59,813 bases of DNA, taken from positions 1 to 59,813 of IMG/VR virus record IMGVR_UViG_3300025113_000005; one strand, written 5' to 3'. The notes under the pieces are model-generated. The model did not search any database. It saw nothing but the letters and a program-made list of their open reading frames with translations, and was not told the origin of the DNA. The translations under genes were made by a program, and so were the position numbers. The DNA is from a virus. Below, piece by piece: positions 24,433 through 32,648 of this stretch (its first letter is position 1; every line of letters starts with the position of its first letter).

Positions 24433-24777
24433 CTAGCGGATCTGCAGGGGTTCGTTGAGACAGCAGGAAACGAGCCTGTCGTAGACCTCGGGGGCCACGT
24501 TGACGCAGCCATTGGTGATGCCGACGCGGTCAGCTGGGTTTGGTGAGGCAAGGCGCTCGAGGCGTCGCTGCTTGGGGCTGAGCGTCCACACGCGATGGAT
24601 GGCGAAGACGAGGGTGTCGTTTTCAGCAAACTTCACTACGTCACCGCCGTACCCTGGATCGGCGGTAATTCTGAGCCGCATACCAAAATCGCCCTTCGGT
24701 GTCGTCGGCCCGACTAGGACCGGATAACACTGAAGGGCGAAGCAGATTGTGGCAGCTGCTAGGTCTACTACGACCGT
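24433..24777 (-). CDS. L,D-transpeptidase-like protein, non-canonical start
   Basis: Close paralog of 27723-28073: shared DLAAA-ICFA, QCYP-LVG, PGYGG and the ITNGCVNVAP block with the predicted catalytic Cys of the YkuD fold. The first ATG (24681) would remove the first third of the fold; homology continues 32 codons upstream to ACG 24777, which has AAGGGG 7 nt before it, and no ATG, GTG or TTG occurs between. So either an ACG start is used or the gene has lost its start. L,D-transpeptidases cross-link or edit peptidoglycan in the periplasm; the N-terminal hydrophobic stretch is a likely signal. Stop TAG. Confidence 0.6.
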   Translation of the reverse strand, partial: TVVVDLAAATICFALQCYPVLVGPTTPKGDFGMRLRITADPGYGGDVVKFAENDTLVFAIHRVWTLSPKQRRLERLASPNPADRVGITNGCVNVAPEVYDRLVSCCLNEPLQIR

Positions 24778-24778
24778 T

Positions 24779-25198
24779 TTACTGCCCCTTCTTCTTGACT
24801 TCTACTTCCTTGATGACTTCCTTGATCACCACCACCGGCTTCTCCACCGTGACCACCTTCTCCGTGACGACCGGTGCAGCGGCTACCCGCTGCGATGGTA
24901 CAACGAAGAGGTATTCACCGCGGCCGTACTTCGGTGACCAGCGGTAGCCGTCACACGTAGTTCCGGCGCAGTCCACCGAGATAGCCCGCGGCCAGATGGT
25001 CGCGGCGGTCGGGTAGCCAGGCATGTACTGCGGGGCGTGGTAGTAGTCAGAACCTGGTCCCACCGATGAGGCGGTCTCAGTTCCTGTCGTTCCCGGCGTT
25101 CCGCTACCTAGCTGCTTGCGACCGAGCTGGATGTCATCAGCGAAAGCAGGAGAGGCGACGACTGCGGCTGCAGCGAGAGCAAGCGCGTAGATCTTCAT
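24779..25198 (-). CDS. secreted protein, 139 aa
   Basis: Signal peptide MKIYALALAAAAVVASPAFA with cleavage after AFA. The mature part is Gly/Tyr-rich, then ends in a charged Val/Lys/Glu repeat (EKPVVVIKEVIKEVEVKKK). Probably periplasmic or outer-surface; no family recognised. One of four secreted proteins in a row. Confidence 0.65.
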   Translation of the reverse strand: MKIYALALAAAAVVASPAFADDIQLGRKQLGSGTPGTTGTETASSVGPGSDYYHAPQYMPGYPTAATIWPRAISVDCAGTTCDGYRWSPKYGRGEYLFVVPSQRVAAAPVVTEKVVTVEKPVVVIKEVIKEVEVKKKGQ

Positions 25199-25220
25199 TT
25201 ACCTTCTCCTTCCGTTCTGG

Positions 25221-25898
25221 TTACTTGAGCGCTGGCAGGCCGAGGCGAGCACGCACGATTGGGTCAGTTCCCTGGTAGCCACCAGCGTCTGTCGTCTTCG
25301 CGCAGTTCACGCAGCTTGAGCCGCCGCCAGTCGGGTTCACCACCGGTGGCGGTGTCGCTGACGGGCAGGTGTAGCCAGTCATCTGCAGCGCAGCGCGGTT
25401 GAGCGGGTCCATGCACATCAGCGCCATCGAGGCCGCCTTCATGCCCATGTTCCACAGCTCACGGCTGTTCTTCAGCAGCTTGCAGTTGTCGTCCGTCCAG
25501 GTGGTACCGATGCCGAGACCGAAGCCAGCTGCGTTGACCGACGCGGAGGTCGAGCCCATGCAGGTGTCGTTTGAGGTCACGAGCGGGGGCCCGTTGACTG
25601 ACGGCACGTTCTTGATCTTCTGGTCGCCCGAGAAGTGGTGATTGACCGTGGAGGTCGTATCGGCTGGCGCGGTGAAGACGTTCGTGCTGTTACCGCCGGT
25701 GTTGCCGACAGAAGCAGCGTTTGATCCGGAGATTGATCCCGATGTAGAACCAGCATCGACTTCTACCCGCGTGCGGTTAGAAGAGTCGTTGGCCGAATTC
25801 GATCCCGAGACTGACGTCGAGCTTGAATTCGCGTTCTGAGCGTAGGCCCCCGTCGTCAGGGCGATGAGACAGCCAATTACGGCGAGGTGCTTCATCAT
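25221..25898 (-). CDS. secreted Ser/Asn-rich protein, 225 aa
   Basis: Signal peptide MMKHLAVIGCLIALTTGAYA then a low-complexity Ser/Gly/Asn region (SSTSVSGSNSANDSS) and a C-terminal domain with six Cys (DNCKLL, MCMDPLN, YTCPS, SCVNCAK). Likely exported; adhesion or surface coat is a guess. Confidence 0.65.
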   Translation of the reverse strand: MMKHLAVIGCLIALTTGAYAQNANSSSTSVSGSNSANDSSNRTRVEVDAGSTSGSISGSNAASVGNTGGNSTNVFTAPADTTSTVNHHFSGDQKIKNVPSVNGPPLVTSNDTCMGSTSASVNAAGFGLGIGTTWTDDNCKLLKNSRELWNMGMKAASMALMCMDPLNRAALQMTGYTCPSATPPPVVNPTGGGSSCVNCAKTTDAGGYQGTDPIVRARLGLPALK

Positions 25899-25923
25899 TT
25901 GTTGGGTCCTTTCGTGTGAATTG

Positions 25924-25950
25924 AAAAAGGGGGTGGGAGTTCCACCCCCT
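25924..25950 (-). terminator. intrinsic terminator
   Basis: GGGGGTGG/CCACCCCC hairpin followed by TTTTT on the minus strand, just past the stop of 25975-26670. Confidence 0.8.
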
Positions 25951-25974
25951 CGGGTCTAACTGGTCAGCCGTGAA

Positions 25975-26670
25975 TTACGGGCCGACGGCAACCACACCAC
26001 CTGACAGAGCCACACCAGCCGAGCCAGCGTTGCCGAAGTTGGTGTTCACCAGAACCGCGGCGTTGCCGACTGCACCAGCAGTGTTGAAGCTGTTGGAGCT
26101 GTTGGTGGTCGTGACCGACGCGATGTTCGTGACCGACACCGGGGCCAGCGTCACGAGGCGTGCGGAAGTAGCAACAACTGCGGTTTGGCTGTCGTTGCCA
26201 GAGAGAACAGCGGCGCCGCCGTTCGTGCCAGAGGCAACGAGCTGCGTGTTCTGCGAGGTCGAACCAGCGATTGCACCACCAGTCGGGGCAAGGCCACCAC
26301 CAGTGTCATAGGCGCCGATGCCGAGCGTACTGGCGCTTGACGTGCCACCCGCGACACCGAAGCCAGCGCCTGAACCCGTCGATGAGTTAGCAGCGTAGCT
26401 GAGACCAGTGGTCGTCGACTGACCAGCGAGAGCCACACCACCAGCGGCGGAAGGACCAGCGGTGACGGCGAAGTCACCAGCAGCAACGGTTGCGCTGGAC
26501 ACCTGGGTGGCGCCGGCGACCGAGGTCGAGGTGCCGTTGCCGCTCGAGGTGGCAAACGAACCTGCACCGGTGGCCGACGTTGCGGTACCGACGTTGACGG
26601 CGAACGACTGTGCGAACGCACCACCGGAGAAGGCGGCGAGAACGGCGAGGGAGAGAAGGGTCTTCTTCAT
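25975..26670 (-). CDS. secreted Gly/Ser/Ala-rich protein, 231 aa
   Basis: Signal peptide MKKTLLSLAVLAAFSGGAFA-Q. The mature chain is almost free of charge and consists of short Gly/Ala/Ser/Thr/Val repeats with alternating hydrophobics, like amyloid or fibrous surface proteins. Two late boxes and a long leader (133 nt) upstream and a strong terminator downstream make it a separate, probably highly expressed late unit. Confidence 0.65.
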   Translation of the reverse strand: MKKTLLSLAVLAAFSGGAFAQSFAVNVGTATSATGAGSFATSSGNGTSTSVAGATQVSSATVAAGDFAVTAGPSAAGGVALAGQSTTTGLSYAANSSTGSGAGFGVAGGTSSASTLGIGAYDTGGGLAPTGGAIAGSTSQNTQLVASGTNGGAAVLSGNDSQTAVVATSARLVTLAPVSVTNIASVTTTNSSNSFNTAGAVGNAAVLVNTNFGNAGSAGVALSGGVVAVGP

Positions 26671-26802
26671 GGGGTTTTCCTTTCAAAGGAAGCCATTGGG
26701 ATGTTGGAGCTTACCTGATTATGGCTATCACCAGGGTCGGCAGAGAGTGTGAGAACGAGAGCTACGAGCGCCTTGCGGAGCACCTGCTCTCTTGGCGCAG
26801 CG

Positions 26803-26810
26803 TATTTATA
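26803..26810 (-). promoter_or_regulatory. late promoter box TATAAATA
   Basis: Perfect late consensus 133 nt upstream of 26670; the stretch between holds no minus-strand gene, giving a long 5' leader. Confidence 0.75.
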
Positions 26811-26910
26811 GAGACGGGTGTTTGTTTCTTCATCCTGTAGTTAGCTGTGGTACATGATCCTCCTCTATCAATTCAGGTTGAAGGCGAGAGATGATCGCTA
26901 ACGTAGGTGT

Positions 26911-26917
26911 TATTTAT
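26911..26917 (-). promoter_or_regulatory. late promoter box ATAAATA
   Basis: Second late box upstream of the secreted protein gene, in the gap before 26950-27726. Confidence 0.5.
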
Positions 26918-26949
26918 CATCTCCTGGCTATTGTAGTCCTTTTTCAGCC

Positions 26950-27726
26950 CTACTTGCACGACTTGTAGGTTGATAGCAGCACCATCTCCCGCAGGTCGGC
27001 TGCGGTGCATAGTCCGCTGACGTTCAACCGCTGCAGGTCAAAGACATTCGTGCCCCGTCCGTTCAACGTCAGCGAGTGAACCCCGGCCACCGAGGTGTAG
27101 CCTAGCTTCGCGAAGGCAGGCAGCAGCGCTGGAAGCGAGTGGCCAAACGGCCAGGCAAATGACACAACTTCCCGGCGTGTGAGATCCTGCAGCGTAAACT
27201 TCGAGAGCAGTGCCTCGCTGATGGCGTCGTTGGGGCTGGGTGGAACGAGGTTGCCGGCAGCGTCCATGAAGTGCGAGTGCGAGTGCGAGCCGATCTCCAT
27301 GCCAGGTATACGTGCTAGGAGCTGCAGCTCCCCTATTGAGAGGTAGCGCGGGTCACTGAAGAACCCAGTCAGCACGTAGAACGTGGCGGTAAGGCTGCGC
27401 TTCTCGAGATCCTGAGCTACCTCGAGGTGCTCCTTCCACCCGTCGTCGAAGGTCAGTACGACCGTTCTTGGTGGAATGGGGCGGTGGTTGACAATGAGGG
27501 CCTGCAGCGCCGCGATGGTGATTGTCGAGTAGCCTTCCTGCTTGAGAACGTCAAGGTGCTCACGCAGGCGGGTCGGCGAGATGACGGTATCGCCAGGCGG
27601 CTTGGAGTCGGTGACCTGGTGGTAGATCAGGACGGGCACCGTGCTTTCCGATGGTGGCCTCTGACTGTAACCTTGAGCCAGAACTGGGAGCGCCAGAAGA
27701 GAGAACAGCAACGCGACGAGCTTCAC
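26950..27726 (-). CDS. polysaccharide deacetylase (NodB domain), secreted
   Basis: 258 aa with signal peptide (MKLVALLFSLLALPVLA). NodB motifs: VLTFDDGWKEH (metal Asp) and IGSHSHSH (metal His pair). The VPVLIYHQV start and length resemble PgaB/IcaB-type deacetylases that remove acetyl groups from poly-GlcNAc. Near a GT2 polysaccharide synthase, it may modify the same polymer in the periplasm. Stop TAG. Confidence 0.85.
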   Translation of the reverse strand: MKLVALLFSLLALPVLAQGYSQRPPSESTVPVLIYHQVTDSKPPGDTVISPTRLREHLDVLKQEGYSTITIAALQALIVNHRPIPPRTVVLTFDDGWKEHLEVAQDLEKRSLTATFYVLTGFFSDPRYLSIGELQLLARIPGMEIGSHSHSHFMDAAGNLVPPSPNDAISEALLSKFTLQDLTRREVVSFAWPFGHSLPALLPAFAKLGYTSVAGVHSLTLNGRGTNVFDLQRLNVSGLCTAADLREMVLLSTYKSCK

Positions 27727-28073
27727 TTGATGAGTACCTCAGCGTCAGAGCAGCAGTCGATGAGCAGGTCCATGACATCAGGCTGGATGTTCACGCAGCC
27801 CGCGGTGACCTTGATTCGTGAATCGGCGCTTGGTGAGAGCAGCCGAGTTGGGCGGTTTTGCCCAGGAACATCGATGACTGGGTGAATGCCCCAGAGCTCA
27901 GTGGCCGTCTCCTGAAAGACCAGGATGTTGCCGCCATAGCCAGGAGTGGTGGTGGAGTAGTGCGTCAGGCGAAAGTTGCCACGCGGCGTTGCCTCACCGA
28001 CCAGTGCAGGGTAGCACTGGCCAGCGAAGCAGATGAGCGCCGCCGCGAGGTCAATGAACACGTGCGCAAACAC
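27723..28073 (-). CDS. L,D-transpeptidase-like protein
   Basis: 116 aa. Hydrophobic N-terminus, GIHPVID, and KVTAGCVNIQPDVMD with the candidate catalytic Cys; TRLLSPSADSRI precedes it as in YkuD-type enzymes. ATG overlaps into the NodB gene stop (ATGA). Paralog of 24433-24777. Expected to edit peptidoglycan 3-3 links or tether proteins. Confidence 0.65.
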   Translation of the reverse strand: MFAHVFIDLAAALICFAGQCYPALVGEATPRGNFRLTHYSTTTPGYGGNILVFQETATELWGIHPVIDVPGQNRPTRLLSPSADSRIKVTAGCVNIQPDVMDLLIDCCSDAEVLIK

Positions 28074-28081
28074 GCTTCACC

Positions 28082-28342
28082 TTAGCCCTTCTTCTTTTTC
28101 TTGGGTGGTTCAGGAAGTGGAGCAGGTCTCGGCACCGAAGCCGCTGGTGCCGGAGCGGCAAGCGCCTTCGGTACAGCGGCCGGCGGAGGTGCTGGGGCGA
28201 CCTGTACCACTGCTGGTGGGGGTGGGGGTGGAGGCTCGTAGCTGACAGCAGCAAGTCCTGCTCCGAAGAGCCCCGCACCGACAACGGGCCAGCGCATCGC
28301 AAAGTTCACGATCAGCGCGTTACCGGTAACTGGCATCGTCAT
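28082..28342 (-). CDS. membrane protein with Pro-rich tail, 86 aa
   Basis: One hydrophobic segment (MRWPVVGAGLFGAGLAAV) followed by a Pro/Ala/Val-rich tail with seven Pro in a row and a final KKKKKG. Could span the periplasm like a TonB or spanin linker. Start context has GGAG. Confidence 0.6.
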   Translation of the reverse strand: MTMPVTGNALIVNFAMRWPVVGAGLFGAGLAAVSYEPPPPPPPAVVQVAPAPPPAAVPKALAAPAPAASVPRPAPLPEPPKKKKKG

Positions 28343-28354
28343 GGCGATGGCTCC

Positions 28355-28798
28355 TTATTTTCTGGCACCGTCCCAGCCGAACCAGTAGCTGGCATAGACC
28401 TGGACGATGGTGCCGTCGGCGTTGCTGCCCTTGAAGTACTTCTGGTAGACGCCCTGGACACCGAGGTCCACGGTGCCGTTGTCGAAGTACCGCGTCATCT
28501 TCACACCGATGGCAGGGGTGACGTAGTTGTTGTAGACCAACCCTTCGCTGTCAACAGTGTAGCTGGCAGCAATGTAGGTGTTGAGAGCCCACTCCTTGCG
28601 CTCACCGAAGCGAGCCCAGATGGCGCCCTGTTCGATGCGTCCTTGGTAGAGCAGGTTCTCGCGGTCAGCGCCCTGCGTACCTGACGGGTACGAGAGCACG
28701 CCCCAGGTGGAGCCCGGCAGCGCCAGTGGCTTGAGGCCCTCGGCGAGGGCAGAGGTGGAGGCCATCACGATGGCCGAAGCAAGCAGCAGCTTCTTCAT
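28355..28798 (-). CDS. small outer-membrane beta-barrel-like protein
   Basis: 147 aa, signal peptide MKKLLLASAIVMASTSALA. Mature chain alternates polar and aromatic residues (NTYIAASYTVDSEGLVYNNY, VQVYASYWFGW) and ends near an aromatic residue, as in outer-membrane barrels. It resembles the C-terminal domain of exopolysaccharide porins such as NfrA, but this is a pattern match only. Next to the GT2 synthase gene. Confidence 0.55.
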   Translation of the reverse strand: MKKLLLASAIVMASTSALAEGLKPLALPGSTWGVLSYPSGTQGADRENLLYQGRIEQGAIWARFGERKEWALNTYIAASYTVDSEGLVYNNYVTPAIGVKMTRYFDNGTVDLGVQGVYQKYFKGSNADGTIVQVYASYWFGWDGARK

Positions 28799-28824
28799 TT
28801 CAAATTTCCTTTAGGAGTTGAGGG

Positions 28825-29874
28825 TTAGGAAAAGTTATACCGCTTGACCTTGTTCCAGACAAGCAGTTCTTTCTTGAAGATGGTTATCTCAAGGAAAGAC
28901 CGGAAAAACGTGTAGGGATTGATGAAGTACGCAACCCAGAAGTAAGCTGGAAACTTGATGATCACATCCCACCGACGGGTACGACGAGCGGTGTACATCA
29001 CCAGGAGGAAGGTGATGGCAACATGGAGTGCCAAACCACCCAGCACGAATGGAGGAAAGAAGATCCCAATAACAAGCGCCCACAGCAGCGGGTTGAAAAG
29101 AAGCGCGTCAAGGGACATGACGATCATGTAGAGGTCCACTGCCTGTTTCTTGGTTCGGAGAGAGAATACGCGGTGCTTTCGGACAACCTGCCAGAAACCG
29201 CGGTACCAGCGCAGCATCTGCTTGGTATAGTCCCGAACGGTGAGCGGGTCCTGTGTCCAAACAAATGCTTCAGGAGTATATTTTACCTTACCACCAGCGC
29301 GGTGCACCTGCATGGTCAGGTCCATGTCCTCTGCGAGGGTGGTGCTGTCAATCTCCAGGGTCTTGAGCACAGCGGTGCGATACATGGACGCGCAACCAGG
29401 GGCGACGAAGACGCAGCCCCAGTTGTCCTGCCCCACCTTCGCGACGTCCTGCCCGTAGGTGTAGTCGAAAGCACGCATCGCAGAGACGAGGTGATCACCT
29501 CGATCGGACTTCACCTGTCCCAGGAAGAGCGCGACGTCCGGATCATTTCTCGCCGCCGCGTAGAGAGCATTGTAGAAGTAGATGTCGACCTTGGTGTCGC
29601 CGTCCATGAAGATGACGTAGTCGTAGCGATCGAGCAGCTTGAAGTGCTCTAGCGCGGCGCGCTGCGCCGCCGCCTTGCCGCCGTTCTTCTCAACCGTCAG
29701 CACGTTGACCCTCATTGCCAGTGCCAGCTCCGCGGTACGGTCAGTCGAGCGGTCGTCCACTACGTAGATGTCCTCGCGTCGCACGTCAGCAGCTACCAGC
29801 GCGGCGATGGTGCCCTGGATAACGGGCTCCTCGTTGTAGGCGGGAACCAGTACGGCGATGGTTAGATCAGTCAT
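28825..29874 (-). CDS. GT2 processive polysaccharide synthase (PgaC/NfrB-like)
   Basis: 349 aa from ATG 29874. VLVPAYNEEP, VVDDRSTDRT, MDGDTKVD (DxD), TLAEDMDL and KQMLRWYRGFWQ (QxxRW) are the hallmarks of cellulose, poly-GlcNAc and hyaluronan synthases; two to three membrane segments follow. It polymerises a beta-linked glycan from UDP-sugars at the inner membrane. Context: deacetylase, outer-membrane barrel, glucanase. A phage-made surface glycan is the simplest inference. Confidence 0.85.
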   Translation of the reverse strand: MTDLTIAVLVPAYNEEPVIQGTIAALVAADVRREDIYVVDDRSTDRTAELALAMRVNVLTVEKNGGKAAAQRAALEHFKLLDRYDYVIFMDGDTKVDIYFYNALYAAARNDPDVALFLGQVKSDRGDHLVSAMRAFDYTYGQDVAKVGQDNWGCVFVAPGCASMYRTAVLKTLEIDSTTLAEDMDLTMQVHRAGGKVKYTPEAFVWTQDPLTVRDYTKQMLRWYRGFWQVVRKHRVFSLRTKKQAVDLYMIVMSLDALLFNPLLWALVIGIFFPPFVLGGLALHVAITFLLVMYTARRTRRWDVIIKFPAYFWVAYFINPYTFFRSFLEITIFKKELLVWNKVKRYNFS

Positions 29875-29878
29875 TGGT

Positions 29879-30196
29879 TCAGCGAAGATCAGCAGTTGGT
29901 TGAAGAACAGGTCGTCGGATGCGAACGAAGCCGTGGATGACCAACCACGAGCGGTCAACCTCCTTCACTCCAAGTGGAACCAAGAAGGACCGCCCTGTCT
30001 TGTTCTTCAAGACCTTGCGGGCATCGCAGTCATACACCCAGACCGCCGCGAGGCTCAGTTTTGTCGGCACATGTATCAAGCCGTTGTTGTCCAGCCAGCA
30101 CGGGACGAGAGCCTCCTCACCATTTTCCAGCTTGACGTGGACCTGGTGGGTTTCAGGTGCCTGCACCTGCCTGACGATGATGTCACTGGCTGTCAC
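29879..30196 (-). CDS. hypothetical protein, 105 aa
   Basis: GTG start inside the end of the preceding gene. MTASDIIVRQVQAPE resembles the start of 31664-32059 (MTASDIVKQEM). Mixed beta protein (HQVHVKLENGEEALVPCWL). No family recognised. Confidence 0.6.
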   Translation of the reverse strand: MTASDIIVRQVQAPETHQVHVKLENGEEALVPCWLDNNGLIHVPTKLSLAAVWVYDCDARKVLKNKTGRSFLVPLGVKEVDRSWLVIHGFVRIRRPVLQPTADLR

Positions 30197-30392
30197 TGGC
30201 TTCCTCTGGCCGCCGGCCTTTCTTGCCGCCCTTGATGAAGGCGCTGTAGGTGCCGCTGCCGCTCTGCCACCAGGCCTTTACCTTGCCGTGCTTCGAGCCG
30301 GTGCGGCTGGGACCCTTCTCACCTTTCAGGTGGAGGGCGGTGATCTCGCGGGCCTTGGCCATCACGCGGGCATTCTTGCTGTTACGGGACAC
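30183..30392 (-). CDS. small basic protein, 69 aa
   Basis: MSRNSKNARVMAKAREITALHLKG... Lys/Arg-rich, likely nucleic-acid binding. It lies just downstream of the CCA-adding enzyme with a ribosome site AAGGAGA. No family recognised. Confidence 0.6.
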   Translation of the reverse strand: MSRNSKNARVMAKAREITALHLKGEKGPSRTGSKHGKVKAWWQSGSGTYSAFIKGGKKGRRPEEASDSQ

Positions 30393-30408
30393 TTTATCTC
30401 CTTGTGGT

Positions 30409-31506
30409 TCAGTCGTTCAAAAAGCTCAGGGCGTTCAGGCGCTCCGAGCGGATAGCGGCGCCAATGGCTGGGCCGCTTCGGCCATCAGCGACCAGCTTGG
30501 CACCCAGGTCGTTGAGCGGCGTTGTCACCGCCTCGGCCTGTACCAGCTCGCTGAAGCTCACCGCTGTGGGGCGACCGAGGCTCGATGCCAGCCGCACACC
30601 ATGGAGCACCGTATTGAAGACGGGGTTGTTGTTCCAGGCTCCTGACCGACGCAGCACCTCGAGCACCACCAGGTCGCGGCGCATGTTCAGCGGTAGGGGC
30701 TCCAGCAGGTCAAAGACCTGACGGGCATCACGTGCCAGAGCACCACCGACCTGCTCGCAGAAGTCAAGGGTGTGACCAGCCAGCAGCGCGAAGTAGGTAG
30801 GGCGCATCGACTCAACGACCTCAGAGCGGACCGCTGACGCCACCAGCGCCGCGCGGATCGGGCTAAAGCCCCTGAAGAAGTCGACGTGCACATGCACATC
30901 CAGCTGCTGCAGGATGGAGAAGAAGGCCACAGCGCCATCGGGGGTGCAGGTGCTCAGGACCTTGTTGATCTCCGCCGCGAAGCGCTCGGGCGGCAGCTGG
31001 TTGAGGTCGCCGCGGCTGACCATCAGCTTCGCCAGCGCGAAGGTCTCGGGGGCAGCAGTGAGACCAGGCAGCCGCGCGAGGAAGCGTGCCAGGCGGATGA
31101 CGCGCAGCGGGTCCTCGCTGAAGGCGACGCTCGTGTGACGCAGCACCTTCGCGGCGAGGTCGCCGCGACCGTTGAACGGGTCGATGTACAGCTCCGTCTC
31201 GGGGTCGTAGGCGATGGAGTTGATGGTGAAGTCGCGGCGTGCCAGGTCGTCGACCAGCGTAACCGACGGGTCGAAGACGGTCTCGAAGCCGTGGTAACCC
31301 GGGCCGACCTTGCGCTCCGTGCGGGCGAGGGCGTGCTCCTCACGCGTCGTCGGGTGCAGGAAGACAGGGAAGGACGCGCCGACCTGCTCGAAGCCCTGGT
31401 TCAGCAGGTCCTGCGGTGTGGCGCCGACCACGACCCAGTCGCGGTCCTGAGCGACGCCGCCCAGCAGCTGGTCACGAACGGCGCCTCCAACGAGATAGGT
31501 CTTCAC
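30409..31506 (-). CDS. cca: CCA-adding tRNA nucleotidyltransferase
   Basis: 365 aa, GTG start coupled to a tiny zinc-ribbon gene. [13 protein letters not shown] (nucleotide-binding GGxVRD), DRDWVVVG (catalytic DxD-type), [11 protein letters not shown] and the [12 protein letters not shown] block define a class II CCA-adding enzyme or poly(A) polymerase relative; length and motifs fit CCA addition. It adds or repairs the 3' CCA of tRNAs. Most tRNA genes here encode CCA, but at least three do not, so the enzyme has clear work to do. Confidence 0.92.
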   Translation of the reverse strand: MKTYLVGGAVRDQLLGGVAQDRDWVVVGATPQDLLNQGFEQVGASFPVFLHPTTREEHALARTERKVGPGYHGFETVFDPSVTLVDDLARRDFTINSIAYDPETELYIDPFNGRGDLAAKVLRHTSVAFSEDPLRVIRLARFLARLPGLTAAPETFALAKLMVSRGDLNQLPPERFAAEINKVLSTCTPDGAVAFFSILQQLDVHVHVDFFRGFSPIRAALVASAVRSEVVESMRPTYFALLAGHTLDFCEQVGGALARDARQVFDLLEPLPLNMRRDLVVLEVLRRSGAWNNNPVFNTVLHGVRLASSLGRPTAVSFSELVQAEAVTTPLNDLGAKLVADGRSGPAIGAAIRSERLNALSFLND

Positions 31507-31670
31507 TTTGATTTTTCCTCGGTCTTGTGGCTACCGCAGCGGCTGCAGCGGTAGACGGTTGACCAGTGATCGTAGCCGCCACGTAGGCTCTGTTCGTGAA
31601 CGTCCTGCACAAAGATCCAGGTATGACGGCACCAGAGGTACCGCTCAAACCACTCTCTCAGTTTTACCAC
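31503..31670 (-). CDS. small zinc-ribbon-like protein, 55 aa
   Basis: Read from the gap before cca: GTG 31670, [18 protein letters not shown]...[20 protein letters not shown] pairs with the single earlier Cys and His. Its stop overlaps the cca start (GTGA) and its start overlaps the end of 31664-32059, so it is clearly coupled. Confidence 0.65.
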   Translation of the reverse strand: MVKLREWFERYLWCRHTWIFVQDVHEQSLRGGYDHWSTVYRCSRCGSHKTEEKSK

Positions 31671-32059
31671 GCCAGTAGCTTGTTGGCGTTGATGGCCAGG
31701 CAGATGAAGGTCTCTCCCTGGTAGTCAAGACGCGCCCATGTGAGGGCGTCCCGATCGATCTGCTCTCTATCAAGCAACCGATCCAGTGAGATGCGCAGGT
31801 TCTGATCGGTGATGGCGTGACCATGAGTTGAGGCGATATAGCCGTTCAGAAAGATCCGTACGTAGGCCTCGATCTCGGCGGTGTCGTCCGAGCAGCCAAC
31901 AACGTCAATGTCGAAGCACCGCACCGATGCGGTCACCGGGTAGGTAGCTTGACCGTACAGGCCATTGCCGTCTTCACCGAAGAAGGTGAGGTCCTGGGCG
32001 TGAAACACCCGGTCCAGCAGCACGGTCATCTCCTGCTTGACAATGTCAGAGGCTGTCAT
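31664..32059 (-). CDS. hypothetical protein, 131 aa
   Basis: MTASDIVKQEMTVLLDRVFH, then beta-rich ENDIVGC-type segments (RCFDIDVVGCSDDTAEIEAY) and a C-terminal helix-strand. No family recognised. Precedes the zinc-ribbon and cca genes in one run. Confidence 0.6.
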   Translation of the reverse strand: MTASDIVKQEMTVLLDRVFHAQDLTFFGEDGNGLYGQATYPVTASVRCFDIDVVGCSDDTAEIEAYVRIFLNGYIASTHGHAITDQNLRISLDRLLDREQIDRDALTWARLDYQGETFICLAINANKLLAW

Positions 32060-32198
32060 TCAGGGCCCTCCGAGCTTCACTGATCAGAGCGCGCTGCAGC
32101 CGATCACGCCTGGTGCTGTGGGCACCAGCCTTCCGAAACCGAGCGACCGCGACAAACGGGTTCCTCGGCTTGAGGAGAGGGACAGTGAGCTTCTGCAT
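32046..32198 (-). CDS. small KPRNPxVA protein, 50 aa
   Basis: Found by reading the gap: MQKLTVPLLKPRNPFVAVAR followed by FRKAGAHSTRR. The KPRNP-VA-A-FRKAGAH pattern is a recognisable small conserved protein of phages and proteobacteria of unknown role. ATG 32198 follows a TAAAAT box by 9 nt. Confidence 0.7.
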   Translation of the reverse strand: MQKLTVPLLKPRNPFVAVARFRKAGAHSTRRDRLQRALISEARRALNDSL

Positions 32199-32207
32199 GA
32201 TAGGGCC

Positions 32208-32213
32208 ATTTTA
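32208..32213 (-). promoter_or_regulatory. early-type -10 box TAAAAT
   Basis: CCTGTGATAAAATGG on the minus strand with GGTGTACAACC 15 nt upstream, as at 18.0 kb. Confidence 0.6.
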
Positions 32214-32238
32214 TCACAGGCGGTGGGGTTGTACACCC

Positions 32239-32448
32239 TTAATTTGTAACAGTTACAAGCTGCAGGTTCCAGCGTACGTTCTCAAGATCGATCTCAGCGG
32301 CGGCGATTTGATGGCCTGGATGGCGTCGCTCGACCAGGCGAACAAGCCGTTCACGCTCACCTGGTGCCACGTAGAGCTGCGCTTGGTTCAGCAGGTGCTC
32401 CGCGATGAGCTCCTCCTGCTCCATCGAGCACCCGACTGAGACGTTCAC
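32239..32448 (-). CDS. hypothetical protein, 69 aa
   Basis: GTG 32448 coupled by GTGA to the gene before; ATG 32424 (MEQEELIAEHLLNQ) is the alternative. Helical N-terminus, beta-like end (VRWNLQLVTVTN). No family recognised. Confidence 0.55.
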   Translation of the reverse strand: MNVSVGCSMEQEELIAEHLLNQAQLYVAPGERERLVRLVERRHPGHQIAAAEIDLENVRWNLQLVTVTN

Positions 32449-32648
32449 TTCGCCTTGAGCAGCAGGCGCTGTAGGTCCTCGGCCCCGTGGCGCAGTGCCA
32501 TCCGCTGCGTTTGCACCAGGTGGTGCATGGACCCTGGGGCCTGCATCTGGTCGATGATGCCATCTAGCTTGGAGACAGCGTCCTGGATCTTCTTCATCTG
32601 GACGTTGAAGGCGTCATCCAGCGCCGCCTCTTGAATCAGCTTGCTCAT
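32445..32648 (-). CDS. hypothetical helical protein, 67 aa
   Basis: MSKLIQEAALDDAFNVQMKK; entirely helical with heptad spacing, probably a coiled coil. Coupled to both neighbours. Confidence 0.6.
   Translation of the reverse strand: MSKLIQEAALDDAFNVQMKKIQDAVSKLDGIIDQMQAPGSMHHLVQTQRMALRHGAEDLQRLLLKAK

Noticed and set aside
26721-26840. 39-codon plus-strand frame (MAITRVGRE...) with GGAG upstream
   Set aside because: Antisense to the leader of the 25975 gene, no plus-strand promoter, too short to trust.
30886-31554. 222-codon plus-strand ORF opposite cca
   Set aside because: Shadow of a well-defined CCA-adding enzyme; no promoter, ribosome site or protein motif.
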